Shown: positions 39,896-47,990 of the stretch, piece by piece
Position numbering within the stretch: the stretch's first letter is position 1
Layout of the letters: each line of letters opens with the position of its first letter
Assembly: GCA_036268355.1 (NCBI GenBank)
Contig: DATAUG010000203.1
Location: 1 to 64,000, forward strand
Origin: DASQPJ01 sp036268355
Lineage (GTDB): Bacteria; Actinomycetota; Actinomycetes; Sporichthyales; Sporichthyaceae
Reading direction: 5' to 3'
Length of the DNA stretch: 64,000 nt
Program-made: the position numbers and the translations under genes
Notes under the pieces: model-generated
What the model was told of the DNA's origin: nothing
The model's input: only the letters and a program-made list of their open reading frames with translations
Databases searched by the model: none

Positions 39896-40114
39896 TCAGG
39901 CCCTGATGCGGCGCGCCTCCGGCGCCCGTGCCGCCAGTTCGTTGAGCTGTTGCCAGCCGGCGGCAGCCGCGCGGTCCTGATACTGACTCTCCTCCATCGC
40001 CGCGCGTGCGTTGGACAGCGAACGACGGTGGATCGGTTCGGACAGGACCGTGAGAGTCGCGTCGAACGCCAGCGCGGTGATCGTGCCGAGCCGGGAACGA
40101 GTAGCGGGAAACAC
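39896..40114 (-). CDS. Small hypothetical protein
   Basis: A 72-residue product from GTG 40114, which follows AAGGA with good spacing. The sequence begins FPATRSRLGTITALAFDATLTVL, then EPIHRRSLSNARAAMEESQYQ, and ends with a predicted helix AGWQQLNELAARAPEARRIRA. I do not recognise it. It is upstream of hrpA, 53 nt away on the same strand. Coding character is moderate: the third positions are G/C rich and the frame has a plausible helix pattern. Confidence 0.5.
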   Translation of the reverse strand: MFPATRSRLGTITALAFDATLTVLSEPIHRRSLSNARAAMEESQYQDRAAAAGWQQLNELAARAPEARRIRA

Positions 40115-40587
40115 TCGCGGATCCTTTCCGACGCACAAAGCGTCACGTGAATTCCACCTGGGGGGATCGCCACGCTAACCCGGTGTCCCTGACGCCCACA
40201 ATGGCCGACCGGCGTGGCGCAGGCATCACGGCCGCGTTAACTCGAAATGAAACCCGGCCCACTCCAACGCCGCAAATTAGGCCGCATCGGTCCCGTGCTG
40301 CTCAGGCGATTCGCCGACCCGCCGCCGGCCTGCGACGACGCGGCGGGCCGCGTACGCCCGGCCGGTTGCGCGGCGCCGCGACCCGGAGCGGGGCGGCCCG
40401 AATCCGTTCGCCACGAATCGTGACCCTCGATGGGCCGCTGTAGAAATCCGCGGTCGAATCGGATATTTCGCACTCGCGCCGGGTGCTCCGCCCAGGGCGG
40501 GTCCGGGCGACAACCGCCATCACGGGAACGGGTTTCGGTAAAGACGCGTCCAATGTGGAGCAGTGCATCCAGCTCTGCTCGCGAGGT
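40115..40587. other. Intergenic region between the small gene and the GGDEF-EAL gene
   Basis: About 470 nt with no convincing gene. It must hold the divergent promoters of the hrpA side and of the GGDEF-EAL gene. A GTG at 40483 is in frame with the latter and could be an earlier start, but codon use before 40588 is poor (Cys- and Thr-rich translation). No long hairpin or repeat was noticed. Confidence 0.6.
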
Positions 40588-43233
40588 GTGTCGATTCGTG
40601 ACGGGGGGCCCGAATTGGCTGATGTGCTGCGCGCGCGGCGCCGTCGCGGCCGCCGCGCCGTCGCCCGCCCCTTCGTCTCCTCCGCGCCGCGGCGGGCACT
40701 GCGGGTGCTCGGGCTGGTGTTTGCACTGATCGGTACCTCAGTGCTGCTGCTGACCCGCACGCCGGCGCTGCTGACACCGGTCACCGGCCCGGTCCATCTG
40801 CCCTGGTGGACGATGGCGGTGATGTTCGGTGCCGCCGAGATGGTGGTGCTGCACATCCAGGTGCAACGCGAGGCCCAGACCGTCTCGCTGTCCGAGGTGC
40901 CGCTGGTCGTCGGCTTGTTCATGGCCGGGCCGGTGGCCCTGCTGGTGGGGCGGACGCTGGGCTCGCTGGCCGTGTTCGCCTTCCACCGCCGGCAGGCCCC
41001 GATCAAGATCGCGTTCAACACCGCGCTCGTGGTGGCCAGCACCAGCCTGGCGCTGACGATCTGGTCGCTGGCCTGGACCGGGATCAGCGCCGGCCCCGAC
41101 GCCTGGTGCGCGGTGTTCGCCGCCCTGATCGCCGGTGGCACCTTCGACGCCGTGGTGACCACCCTGGCCATCGCCTGCTACGAGAACTCCGTCCGGTTCC
41201 ACCGCGTGCTGCGAGAGATCGCCGCTGCCGGAGTGCTGGCTGCGGCCCTGGGTACGATCGGCCTGGTCGCGACCACCGCGATCAGCTACGACGTGCGCAG
41301 CGCTTTCCTGGTGGAGGCTGCCGGTGCGCTGCTGCTGCTCGGCTACCGGGCGTACGCCTCGCTGCGGGAGCGCCACGAGAGCCTCGAGCAGCTCTATCAC
41401 TTCAGCGAGGTCGTCTCCGGCGCCCACGACATCGACACCGTGCTGCACAGCGTGCTCGAACAGGCCCGGGAGCTGCTGCGCGCCGACCGAGCCGAGTTCC
41501 TCGCGTTCGGCTTCCCGATCGGGCTGGCCCCGCACCGGATGACCCTGCTGTCCGACGGCATGCAGCGGGTGTCCGCGGCGGCCGACGTGCCGGCGGCCCA
41601 CGAGATCGTCGAACAGGTGCGCCGGGAACGCCGTTCCGTGCTGGTCGCCCGCACGACACGGGACGCGACCGAGCGCAGCTACCTCGACGAACTCGGTCTG
41701 CGTGAGGCGATCGTGGTACCGCTGCACTGCGACGGCGTGATCGTCGGGACGCTGTCGGTGGCCAACCGGCTCGGCGAGGTGCGCGGCTACGACGCGGGCG
41801 ACGTGCGGCTGTTGGAGACGGTCGCCAACCATGCCGGCGTGGCGCTCAAGTCCGGGAGCCTGATCGCGCGGCTGTCCTACGAGGCGCACCACGACACGTT
41901 GACCGGCCTGCCGAACCGGCACCTGCTGCAGCAGGAGCTGGACATCGCGGTCGCGGCCATCCGGGCCGGGCGCTCCGTCGGGTGCGCGGTCATGATCAGC
42001 GACCTCAACGGCTTCAAGGAGGTCAACGACACCCTCGGGCACCAGCACGGCGACGAGCTGCTGCGGATGGTGGCGCGATCCTTCGTGACCGTCGCCGGGA
42101 CCCGGGCGCTGGTGGCCCGGCTGGGCGGCGACGAGTTCGCGGTGCTGCTGACCGACGTGGCCGAACCGACCACGGCCGCCGGGCTGGCCCGGGAGCTGGC
42201 CGCCTCGCTGGCCGAGCCGGTCCGCATCGACGGGGTCAGCGTGGAGGTCAGTGTCTCGGTCGGGGTCGCGATGGCTCCGATTCACGCCGAGGACGCCTCC
42301 GGGCTGCTCAAACGCGCCGACGTCGCGATGTACGCGGCGAAGGCCAACGGCGGCGGAGTGCGCCTCTACGACGAGGGGTTGCAGGAGGCCGCCAACCCCA
42401 GCCGGCTGACGTTGGTCAGCGACCTGCGGTGCGCGATTCGCGACGGCGGCATCGAGGCCTGGGTGCAGCCCAAGGCTTCGTTGGCCGACGGTCGGGTGAC
42501 CGGCGTGGAGGCCCTGGCGCGCTGGCGGCACCCGGTTGACGGCATCCGTGGTCCGGCGGAGTTCCTGCCGATCGCCGAGGCCAACGGGATGATCGGCTCG
42601 CTGACCGAGGCGATGCTGGACTCCGCCCTGTCGGCCACCGCGAGTTGGCGTTCGGCCGGCATCACCGCCGGGGTGGCCGTGAACGTCTCGCCGCGCAGCC
42701 TGAAGGACCCGAGCTTCCTGAACACCGTGGCTGCCGCGCTGGCCCGGCACGCGGTGGAGCCGCACCTGCTGACGATCGAGATCACCGAGACCTCGTTGAT
42801 GGCTGACAGCCCGCAGGCCGTCGACCTGCTCTGCCGGTTGAACACCCTGGGCGTCCGGCTGTCCATCGACGACTTCGGCACCGGGTACTCCTCGTTGGCC
42901 TACCTGCGCCGCCTGCCGGTCGACGAGGTCAAGCTGGACCGCGAGTTCACCTCCCGGATCGTGGCCGAGCCGAAGGTCATGATGATCGTCCGGTCCATCT
43001 CCGACCTGGCCCGGAACATGGGCATGGAGATCGTCGCCGAGGGTGTCGAGGACGAGGCGACCTGGCGGGCCCTGGCCGACCTGGGCGCGCAGAGTGCGCA
43101 GGGCTACCACCTCAGCCGGCCGATGCCGGCCGCGGACTTCCCGGCCTGGTTGGCGGAGTACCACGCCGGGCGGACCGGTCGAGCACAGCCGATCCCGCCG
43201 GGTCGGCGGCGCCGCGTGGACGCCGCCGCCTGA
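40588..43233 (+). CDS. Membrane GGDEF-EAL protein (cyclic-di-GMP turnover)
   Basis: Makes and/or degrades c-di-GMP. With GTG 40588 it has about 881 residues; the start is uncertain (40483 or 40624 also possible). Seven or eight hydrophobic segments form the N-terminal 240 residues, like a MASE sensor. A GAF-like domain follows (YHFSEVVSGAHDIDTVLHSVLEQARELL...GVIVGTLSVANRLG). The GGDEF domain has LTGLPNR and an intact RLGGDEFAV. The EAL domain has VEALARW, NVSPRSL, EITETSL, DDFGTGYSSL, KLDREF and AEGVED, so both activities look possible. Expected I-site RxxD is not obvious. The stop is followed at once by the 57-bp repeats. Confidence 0.9.
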   Translation: MSIRDGGPELADVLRARRRRGRRAVARPFVSSAPRRALRVLGLVFALIGTSVLLLTRTPALLTPVTGPVHLPWWTMAVMFGAAEMVVLHIQVQREAQTVSLSEVPLVVGLFMAGPVALLVGRTLGSLAVFAFHRRQAPIKIAFNTALVVASTSLALTIWSLAWTGISAGPDAWCAVFAALIAGGTFDAVVTTLAIACYENSVRFHRVLREIAAAGVLAAALGTIGLVATTAISYDVRSAFLVEAAGALLLLGYRAYASLRERHESLEQLYHFSEVVSGAHDIDTVLHSVLEQARELLRADRAEFLAFGFPIGLAPHRMTLLSDGMQRVSAAADVPAAHEIVEQVRRERRSVLVARTTRDATERSYLDELGLREAIVVPLHCDGVIVGTLSVANRLGEVRGYDAGDVRLLETVANHAGVALKSGSLIARLSYEAHHDTLTGLPNRHLLQQELDIAVAAIRAGRSVGCAVMISDLNGFKEVNDTLGHQHGDELLRMVARSFVTVAGTRALVARLGGDEFAVLLTDVAEPTTAAGLARELAASLAEPVRIDGVSVEVSVSVGVAMAPIHAEDASGLLKRADVAMYAAKANGGGVRLYDEGLQEAANPSRLTLVSDLRCAIRDGGIEAWVQPKASLADGRVTGVEALARWRHPVDGIRGPAEFLPIAEANGMIGSLTEAMLDSALSATASWRSAGITAGVAVNVSPRSLKDPSFLNTVAAALARHAVEPHLLTIEITETSLMADSPQAVDLLCRLNTLGVRLSIDDFGTGYSSLAYLRRLPVDEVKLDREFTSRIVAEPKVMMIVRSISDLARNMGMEIVAEGVEDEATWRALADLGAQSAQGYHLSRPMPAADFPAWLAEYHAGRTGRAQPIPPGRRRRVDAAA

Positions 43234-43237
43234 GCGA

Positions 43238-43351
43238 GCACCGCGAGCGACTGCGACGAGCGAGGAACGAGCGAGGAGCACAAGCGAGCAGCAAGTACCG
43301 CGAGCGACTGCGACGAGCGAGGAACGAGCGAGGAGCACAAGCGAGGAGCAA
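43238..43351 (+). repeat. Tandem 57-bp repeat
   Basis: Two 57-nt copies (43238-43294 and 43295-43351) with three base differences, starting with ACCGCGAGCGACTGCGACGA after a 2-nt lead. A further partial unit runs into the 24-bp inverted-copy sequence at 43355. It begins 5 nt after the GGDEF-EAL stop codon. A diverged copy lies inside dusB (11496-11548). Confidence 0.9.
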
Positions 43352-43354
43352 GTA

Positions 43355-43378
43355 CAGCGAGCGAACCGATGTCACAGT
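43355..43378 (+). repeat. 24-bp dispersed repeat, copy 1
   Basis: CAGCGAGCGAAC followed by CGATGTCACAGT. The reverse complement occurs at 44295-44318 with a single mismatch. It lies downstream of the GGDEF-EAL gene, in the same orientation relative to that gene as copy 2 relative to fabF. Confidence 0.85.
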
Positions 43379-43600
43379 TGGCGAATTGCGAGTGGCCGGC
43401 GGCCCGAGTTCTTTAGCCGCTCGGAATTCTGCCGAATTGCCCCGGCGTGTCGCGGTGCGCCGGGCTTTGCGGCGAACCTGACGGGGCGGCAGAATTACGC
43501 AGCACAGTCGACCGAAGGAAACATCACCGGTCCTGCTGGGGAAACGACGAGATCGCAGGGGAAGGCGTATCTCGGCCGTGGCAACTCCAGGAGGAATTCG

Positions 43601-44098
43601 GTGCCCATCACCCGTGGAGTGCTTTATGTGCACTCCGCCAAGTCCGCCATGTGTGCCCACGTCGAGTGGGCTGTGGAGGCCGTGCTCGGTGTGTCGGTCC
43701 GCCTGGACTGGACGCCGCAGCCGATCGCGCCTCAACAGTGGCGGACCGAGTTGTCATGGCAGGGCGAGGTCGGTACGGCCGCCGCCCTGGCCTCGGCGTT
43801 GCGCAAGCACCTCGTCCGATTCGAGGTCACCGAGGAGCCCGTCGCCGGGCACGAGGGCGCCCGCTACAGCTGCACGCCCAGCCTGGGTGTCTTCCACGCC
43901 GTCACCGGGGTGCACGGCGACATCATGATCTCCGAGGACCGCCTGCGGGCCGCGGTGCTCCGCTCCATGGAGACCGAGGACTGCGACCTGTTCGACGAGA
44001 TCGACCTGCTGCTCGGGCAACCCTGGGACGACGAGCTGGAACCGTTCCGCCACGCCGGCGAGGGCGCGCCGGTCCGCTGGTTGCATCAGGTCGGCTGA
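43601..44098 (+). CDS. DUF3145 domain protein
   Basis: A 165-residue actinobacterial protein of unknown function. The GTG start follows AGGAGG (43589-43594). The conserved N-terminus is PITRGVLYVHSAKSAMCAHVEWAV, then VRLDWTPQPIAPQQWRTELSWQG, SALRKHLVRFEVTEEP, FHAVTGVHGDIMISEDRL and the acidic DEIDLLLGQPWDDELEPFRHAG. The protein is soluble and conserved beside the fab operon in many actinobacteria, although no role in lipid synthesis is established. It converges with fabF across a strong terminator. Confidence 0.9.
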   Translation: MPITRGVLYVHSAKSAMCAHVEWAVEAVLGVSVRLDWTPQPIAPQQWRTELSWQGEVGTAAALASALRKHLVRFEVTEEPVAGHEGARYSCTPSLGVFHAVTGVHGDIMISEDRLRAAVLRSMETEDCDLFDEIDLLLGQPWDDELEPFRHAGEGAPVRWLHQVG

Positions 44099-44203
44099 GC
44101 GCCCAGATCCCACGGAAGCACCCGCGGCCGGGCCGCTGAACGTGGCCGTTCTGCACGGGCCGGTGGTGATCTACCCGGACCTGCGCAGCCGGCCACACCA
44201 ATC

Positions 44204-44246
44204 AAGGAGCGGGCGTCCGCGCAGCGTCGCGCGGCGCCCGCTCCTT
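44204..44246. terminator. Terminator between DUF3145 gene and fabF
   Basis: AAGGAGCGGGCG (44204-44215) pairs with CGCCCGCTCCTT (44235-44246), a 12-bp perfect stem with further GC pairs inside. It ends with TTT on the + strand and AA-rich sequence on the other, so it can serve both convergent genes. Confidence 0.85.
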
Positions 44247-44294
44247 TGCTCACCGGCGCGCCCCGTCCGCCCGTGTCCGTGGGAGCCGGCGGGC

Positions 44295-44318
44295 ACTGTG
44301 ACATCTGTTCGCTCGCTG
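44295..44318 (-). repeat. 24-bp dispersed repeat, copy 2 (inverted)
   Basis: On the - strand CAGCGAGCGAAC then AGATGTCACAGT, one mismatch to copy 1 at 43355-43378. It is 45 nt downstream of the fabF stop codon. The preceding bases on the - strand (GTGAGCGAGCG) resemble the 57-bp repeat. Confidence 0.85.
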
Positions 44319-44362
44319 CGCTCGCTCACTGGTGCACGACTTCGTCCGGTCCCGGGCTGCGT

Positions 44363-45589
44363 TCAGTCGGCGAAGATCAGGCAGACGTTGTGCCCGCCGA
44401 ACCCGAACGAGTTGTTGAGTGCCGCCAGCGCCCCGGACCGAAGCGCGCGGGGTTCGTAACGCACGATGTCGACGTCGATCTCGTCGTCCGGGTCGTCGAG
44501 GTTGATCGTCGGCGGTGCGATGCGGTCGCGAATCGCCAGGACCGTGGCCACCGACTCGATCGCACCGGCCGCCCCGATCAGGTGGCCGGTGATCGACTTG
44601 GTGGCCGAGATCGGCGCCCCGTCGGCCGCGCTGCCGAGCACCGTGCGCAGCGCCGTCGCCTCGGCGATGTCGCCCTGCGGGGTCGAGGTGGCATGCGCGT
44701 TGACGTGGCCCAGGTCCTGCGGGAGGACATCGGCATCGCGCAGCGCCATTCGCAGTGCCCGTGCGACGCCGCTGCCGGTCGGATCCGGCTGAGCGATGTG
44801 GTGGGCGTCGGAGGTGATCCCGGCCCCGATCAACCTGCAGTAGATCTTGGCGCCGCGGGCCTTCGCGTGTTCCTCGGCCTCGAGAACCAGCATTCCGGCA
44901 CCCTCGCCGAGCACGAAGCCGTCGCGGGCCTTGTCGTACGGCCGGGACGCCCGCTCGGGCTCGTCGTTGCGGGTGGACATCGCCTTCATCGAGGCGAATG
45001 CCGCCATCGGCAGCGGGTGGATGATCGCCTCGGTCCCGCCGACGACCACCACGTCCGCGCGGCCGACGCGGATCATGTCGAGCCCGAGTGCGATGGCCTC
45101 GGCGCCGGATGCGCAGGCGCTGACCGGGGTGTGCACCCCTGCCTTGGCGCCGACCTCCAGCCCGATCGCCGCCGCAGGGCCGTTCGGCATGATCATCGGG
45201 ATCACCAGCGGGGACACCTGGCGGGCGCCCTTGTTGTTGAGCGTGTCGTATGCCCACAGCAGCGTGGTGATCCCGCCGATGCCGCTGGCCGCAGCGACGC
45301 CCAACCGCTCGGGATCGACGTTGCCGGCCAGCCCGGCGTCCGCCCACGCCTCCCGGGCGGCCACCACGGCGAACTGGCCGCCGCGGTCCAGGCGTCGTGC
45401 CTCGACCCTGGTGAGCACCTCGGTGGGCTCGACGAGCACGTGCCCACCGATGTGCACCGGGATGTCGGCGACCCAGTCCTCGGTGAGGGTGCGGATGCCG
45501 GACTTCCCGGCCAACAGGGCAGACCAGTAAGTTCCGACGTCGCCGCCGATCGGGGTGGTCGCGCCCAGGCCGGTCACGACAACGTTCAT
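44363..45589 (-). CDS. fabF: Beta-ketoacyl-ACP synthase II
   Basis: Elongates acyl-ACP with malonyl-ACP. The 408-residue protein starts NVVVTGLGATTPIGGDVGTYWSALLAGKSGI behind CGAGGAGGACGGCG. The catalytic triad is complete: Cys in VSACASGAEAIALG, His in NAHATSTPQGD, and His in LNNSFGFGGHN. It is the last gene of the fasR-fabD-fabH-acpP-fabF operon. In Streptomyces the orthologous gene is essential for fatty acid synthesis. An in-frame start at 45613 would add 8 residues but has no ribosome binding site. Confidence 0.97.
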   Translation of the reverse strand: MNVVVTGLGATTPIGGDVGTYWSALLAGKSGIRTLTEDWVADIPVHIGGHVLVEPTEVLTRVEARRLDRGGQFAVVAAREAWADAGLAGNVDPERLGVAAASGIGGITTLLWAYDTLNNKGARQVSPLVIPMIMPNGPAAAIGLEVGAKAGVHTPVSACASGAEAIALGLDMIRVGRADVVVVGGTEAIIHPLPMAAFASMKAMSTRNDEPERASRPYDKARDGFVLGEGAGMLVLEAEEHAKARGAKIYCRLIGAGITSDAHHIAQPDPTGSGVARALRMALRDADVLPQDLGHVNAHATSTPQGDIAEATALRTVLGSAADGAPISATKSITGHLIGAAGAIESVATVLAIRDRIAPPTINLDDPDDEIDVDIVRYEPRALRSGALAALNNSFGFGGHNVCLIFAD

Positions 45590-45617
45590 CGCCGTCCTCC
45601 TCGGAACCGTCATCGCC

Positions 45618-45866
45618 TCAGACGTTGGCGGCGATGAACTTGACCGCGTCGCCGACCGTCTGCAGGTTCTTCACCTCGTCGTCGGGGATCTTGACGCCGA
45701 ACCGCTCCTCGGCGGCCACGATGACCTCGACCATCGACAGCGAGTCGATGTCCAGGTCCGCGATGAACGCCTTGTCCGGTTGGACGTCCTCGGCCGGGAT
45801 GCCGACGATCTCGTTGACGATCTCGCCCAGGCCCTCGACGATCTCGGCCTCGGTCACTGCTGCCAT
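45618..45866 (-). CDS. acpP: Acyl carrier protein
   Basis: An 82-residue carrier for growing acyl chains. The phosphopantetheine Ser is in DLDIDSLSMVEVIVAAEERFGV, preceded by the acidic helix EIVEGLGEIVNEIVGIPAEDVQPDKAF. It lies 28 nt upstream of fabF and 64 nt downstream of fabH, as in the Streptomyces fab cluster. Confidence 0.97.
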   Translation of the reverse strand: MAAVTEAEIVEGLGEIVNEIVGIPAEDVQPDKAFIADLDIDSLSMVEVIVAAEERFGVKIPDDEVKNLQTVGDAVKFIAANV

Positions 45867-45930
45867 CTGCCTGTCTCCTAGTCGCTAATCGCTGATTGCT
45901 TCCGTGTTCGGAACTCTTCGGTCGCCCGGC

Positions 45931-46959
45931 CTAGGGGATGGTCACGACCTGCGCGGCGAAGCTGAGCCCCGCCCCGAAGCCGATCAGCAGGGCGAGGTCC
46001 CCGCTGCGTGCCTCCCCACGTTCCAACATTGTCTCCATCGCCAGCGGGATGGAGGCGGCCGAGGTGTTGCCGGTCTCCACGATGTCACGGGCGATCGCGA
46101 CGCGTTCGGGCAGCTTCAGCGCCCGTGCCATGGCGTCGGTGATCCGCATGTTGGCCTGGTGCGGGATGAATACGTCCAGGTCATCGAGGTCGAGCCCGGC
46201 GGCAGCCACGGCCCGCTTGGCGACCTTGGCCATCTCGAAGGACGCCCAGCGGAAGACCTGCGGGCCGTCCATGATCATGTACGCCACCTCGCCGAGGGCG
46301 GCCTTGTCCAGCCAGTCGCCGTCCATCGCGATGGCCGATGCCTGCGAACCGTCGGCGCCCCAGACCACCGGACCCACGCCAGGAGTCTGCGCCGGGCCGA
46401 GCAACGCGGCTCCGGCGCCGTCGCCGAAGATGAACGCGATGCTGCGGTCGGTCGGGTCGATCAGCGGGGAGAACTTGTCCGCGCCGATCACCAGCACGTA
46501 CTCGGCCGAGCCGCAGCGGATCAGGTTGTCGGCCAGGGCCACCGCGTGGCAGAACCCGGAACAGACGCTGTTCACGTCGAACGCCGAGGCCTTCACCGTC
46601 CCGAGGCGGTGCGCAACCTGCGGACCGGCGGCCGGGATCGGCTTGGTCATCGTGCAGGTCGCCACGATCACCGACCCGACCCGCTCCGGGTCGATCCCCG
46701 CGGCGGCGATGGCCTTGCCACCGGCCGCCACCGCCATGTCGACCACGCTTTCCTCGGGCCCGGCGAACCGCCGGCTGACGATCCCGGAACGCGACCGGAT
46801 CCATTCGTCGGAGGAGTCGATCTTCTGGCAGATCTCCTCGTTGGAGACCACCCGCGCCGGGCGGTACCCCCCGATGCTGTGGAACCTCGAGTACGGGGCA
46901 CCGACGGACGGCCGGATCGCACTGTGCCCATTTGTTCCCTCGCGCAAGCGCTCGCTCAT
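45931..46959 (-). CDS. fabH: Beta-ketoacyl-ACP synthase III
   Basis: Starts fatty acid synthesis by condensing acyl-CoA with malonyl-ACP. The 342-residue protein starts at ATG 46959 behind GAGGAGC, with a 20-residue polar lead, then SIGGYRPARVVSNEEICQ. The catalytic Cys is in VNSVCSGFCHA, His in FIPHQANMRI, and Asn in GNTSAASIPLAM. The ATG overlaps the fabD stop codon (ATGA), so the two genes are coupled. Actinobacterial FabH often prefers branched starters, which explains iso/anteiso lipids; substrate choice here is inferred. Confidence 0.97.
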   Translation of the reverse strand: MSERLREGTNGHSAIRPSVGAPYSRFHSIGGYRPARVVSNEEICQKIDSSDEWIRSRSGIVSRRFAGPEESVVDMAVAAGGKAIAAAGIDPERVGSVIVATCTMTKPIPAAGPQVAHRLGTVKASAFDVNSVCSGFCHAVALADNLIRCGSAEYVLVIGADKFSPLIDPTDRSIAFIFGDGAGAALLGPAQTPGVGPVVWGADGSQASAIAMDGDWLDKAALGEVAYMIMDGPQVFRWASFEMAKVAKRAVAAAGLDLDDLDVFIPHQANMRITDAMARALKLPERVAIARDIVETGNTSAASIPLAMETMLERGEARSGDLALLIGFGAGLSFAAQVVTIP

Positions 46960-47912
46960 GAACTTGCTCCTCGGGTCAACAGCGCGTGGGCGCCGGCCAG
47001 GTCCTCGGGAGTGCGCAGCGGAACACCGGTCACCCCACGCATGGCGCGCTTGGCCAGTCCGGTCAGCGTGCCGCCCGGGAGCAGCTCGATCATCCCGGTC
47101 ACGCCGAGGTCGAGCAACGTGGCCGAGCACAGGTCCCACCGGACCGGGTTCGAAACCTGACTCACCAGCCTCGCCAGGAACACCTTTCCGGAGTCGACGA
47201 CGACCCCGTCGGCGTTCGAGAGCAACTTCGCGGTGGGTTCGCCCGGGGTGATCGAGGCGGCCAGGCCGGTCAGGTGGTCGACGGCCGGCGCCATGTGATG
47301 CGTGTGGAACGCCCCGGCCACCGACAGCGGCACCAACCGGGCCTTCTCCGGCGGGTCGGCCGCGAACGCCGCCAACTGCTCCATGGTCCCGGCCGCCACG
47401 ACCTGCCCGGAGCCGTTGTCGTTGGCAGCGGTCAGGCCGTGCTCAGCAATCGTGGCCAGAACGACCTCCCGGTCGCCGCCGAGCACGGCGGTCATCCCGG
47501 TCGGTGTGGTGGCGGAGGCCGCAGCCATCGCGCGGCCACGTTCGGCGACCAGCACCATGGCCTGCTCCGGTGACAGCACCCCGGCCAGGGCGGCCGCCGT
47601 CAGCTCGCCGACGCTGTGGCCGGCGAAGACCAGTTCCGCTGCAGGCGGCTCCGCTGCCGGCAGCTCTGAAGCCGCGTCAGATCCGAGGCCGAGTTCGGTG
47701 GCCGCCGCCAGACCGGCCGCCACCAGCAGCGGCTGGGCCACGGCGGTGTCGCGGATCTGCTCCGCGTCGCCCTTGGTCCCGAACGCGATCAGATCCAACC
47801 CGCACACCGTGGCGAACCATTCCATGCGGGCGGCGAAGGCCGGGCGCTCCATCCACGGCGTCAGAAAACCGGGGGTCTGGGCGCCCTGTCCCGGCGCGAG
47901 AATCGCAAGCAC
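46956..47912 (-). CDS. fabD: Malonyl-CoA:ACP transacylase
   Basis: Loads malonate onto ACP. In the 318 residues the N-terminal motif is LAILAPGQGAQTPGFL, the nucleophile is Ser100 in FAGHSVGELTAAAL (GHSxG), and the catalytic His is in VAGAFHTHHMAPA. RTPEDL and Ala-rich helices close the protein. A small insertion (SELPAAEPPAAE, about residues 82-93) precedes the nucleophile strand. It follows fasR by 78 nt. Confidence 0.96.
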   Translation of the reverse strand: MLAILAPGQGAQTPGFLTPWMERPAFAARMEWFATVCGLDLIAFGTKGDAEQIRDTAVAQPLLVAAGLAAATELGLGSDAASELPAAEPPAAELVFAGHSVGELTAAALAGVLSPEQAMVLVAERGRAMAAASATTPTGMTAVLGGDREVVLATIAEHGLTAANDNGSGQVVAAGTMEQLAAFAADPPEKARLVPLSVAGAFHTHHMAPAVDHLTGLAASITPGEPTAKLLSNADGVVVDSGKVFLARLVSQVSNPVRWDLCSATLLDLGVTGMIELLPGGTLTGLAKRAMRGVTGVPLRTPEDLAGAHALLTRGASS

Positions 47913-47990
47913 CTTCCAACGATGAGCGATCGAGGCGCCGCGGCGCCGTAACGCCGGTCACCAACTTGGTGCAGGTGCTTTGTCGAGTTC

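Noticed and set aside
40276..43338. Long antisense frames over the GGDEF-EAL gene
   Set aside because: They mirror the real gene, lack a ribosome binding site and show repeated His/Gln/Gly runs typical of shadows.
43238..43351. CRISPR-like array
   Set aside because: The units are contiguous tandem repeats without unique spacers, and no cas genes are near.
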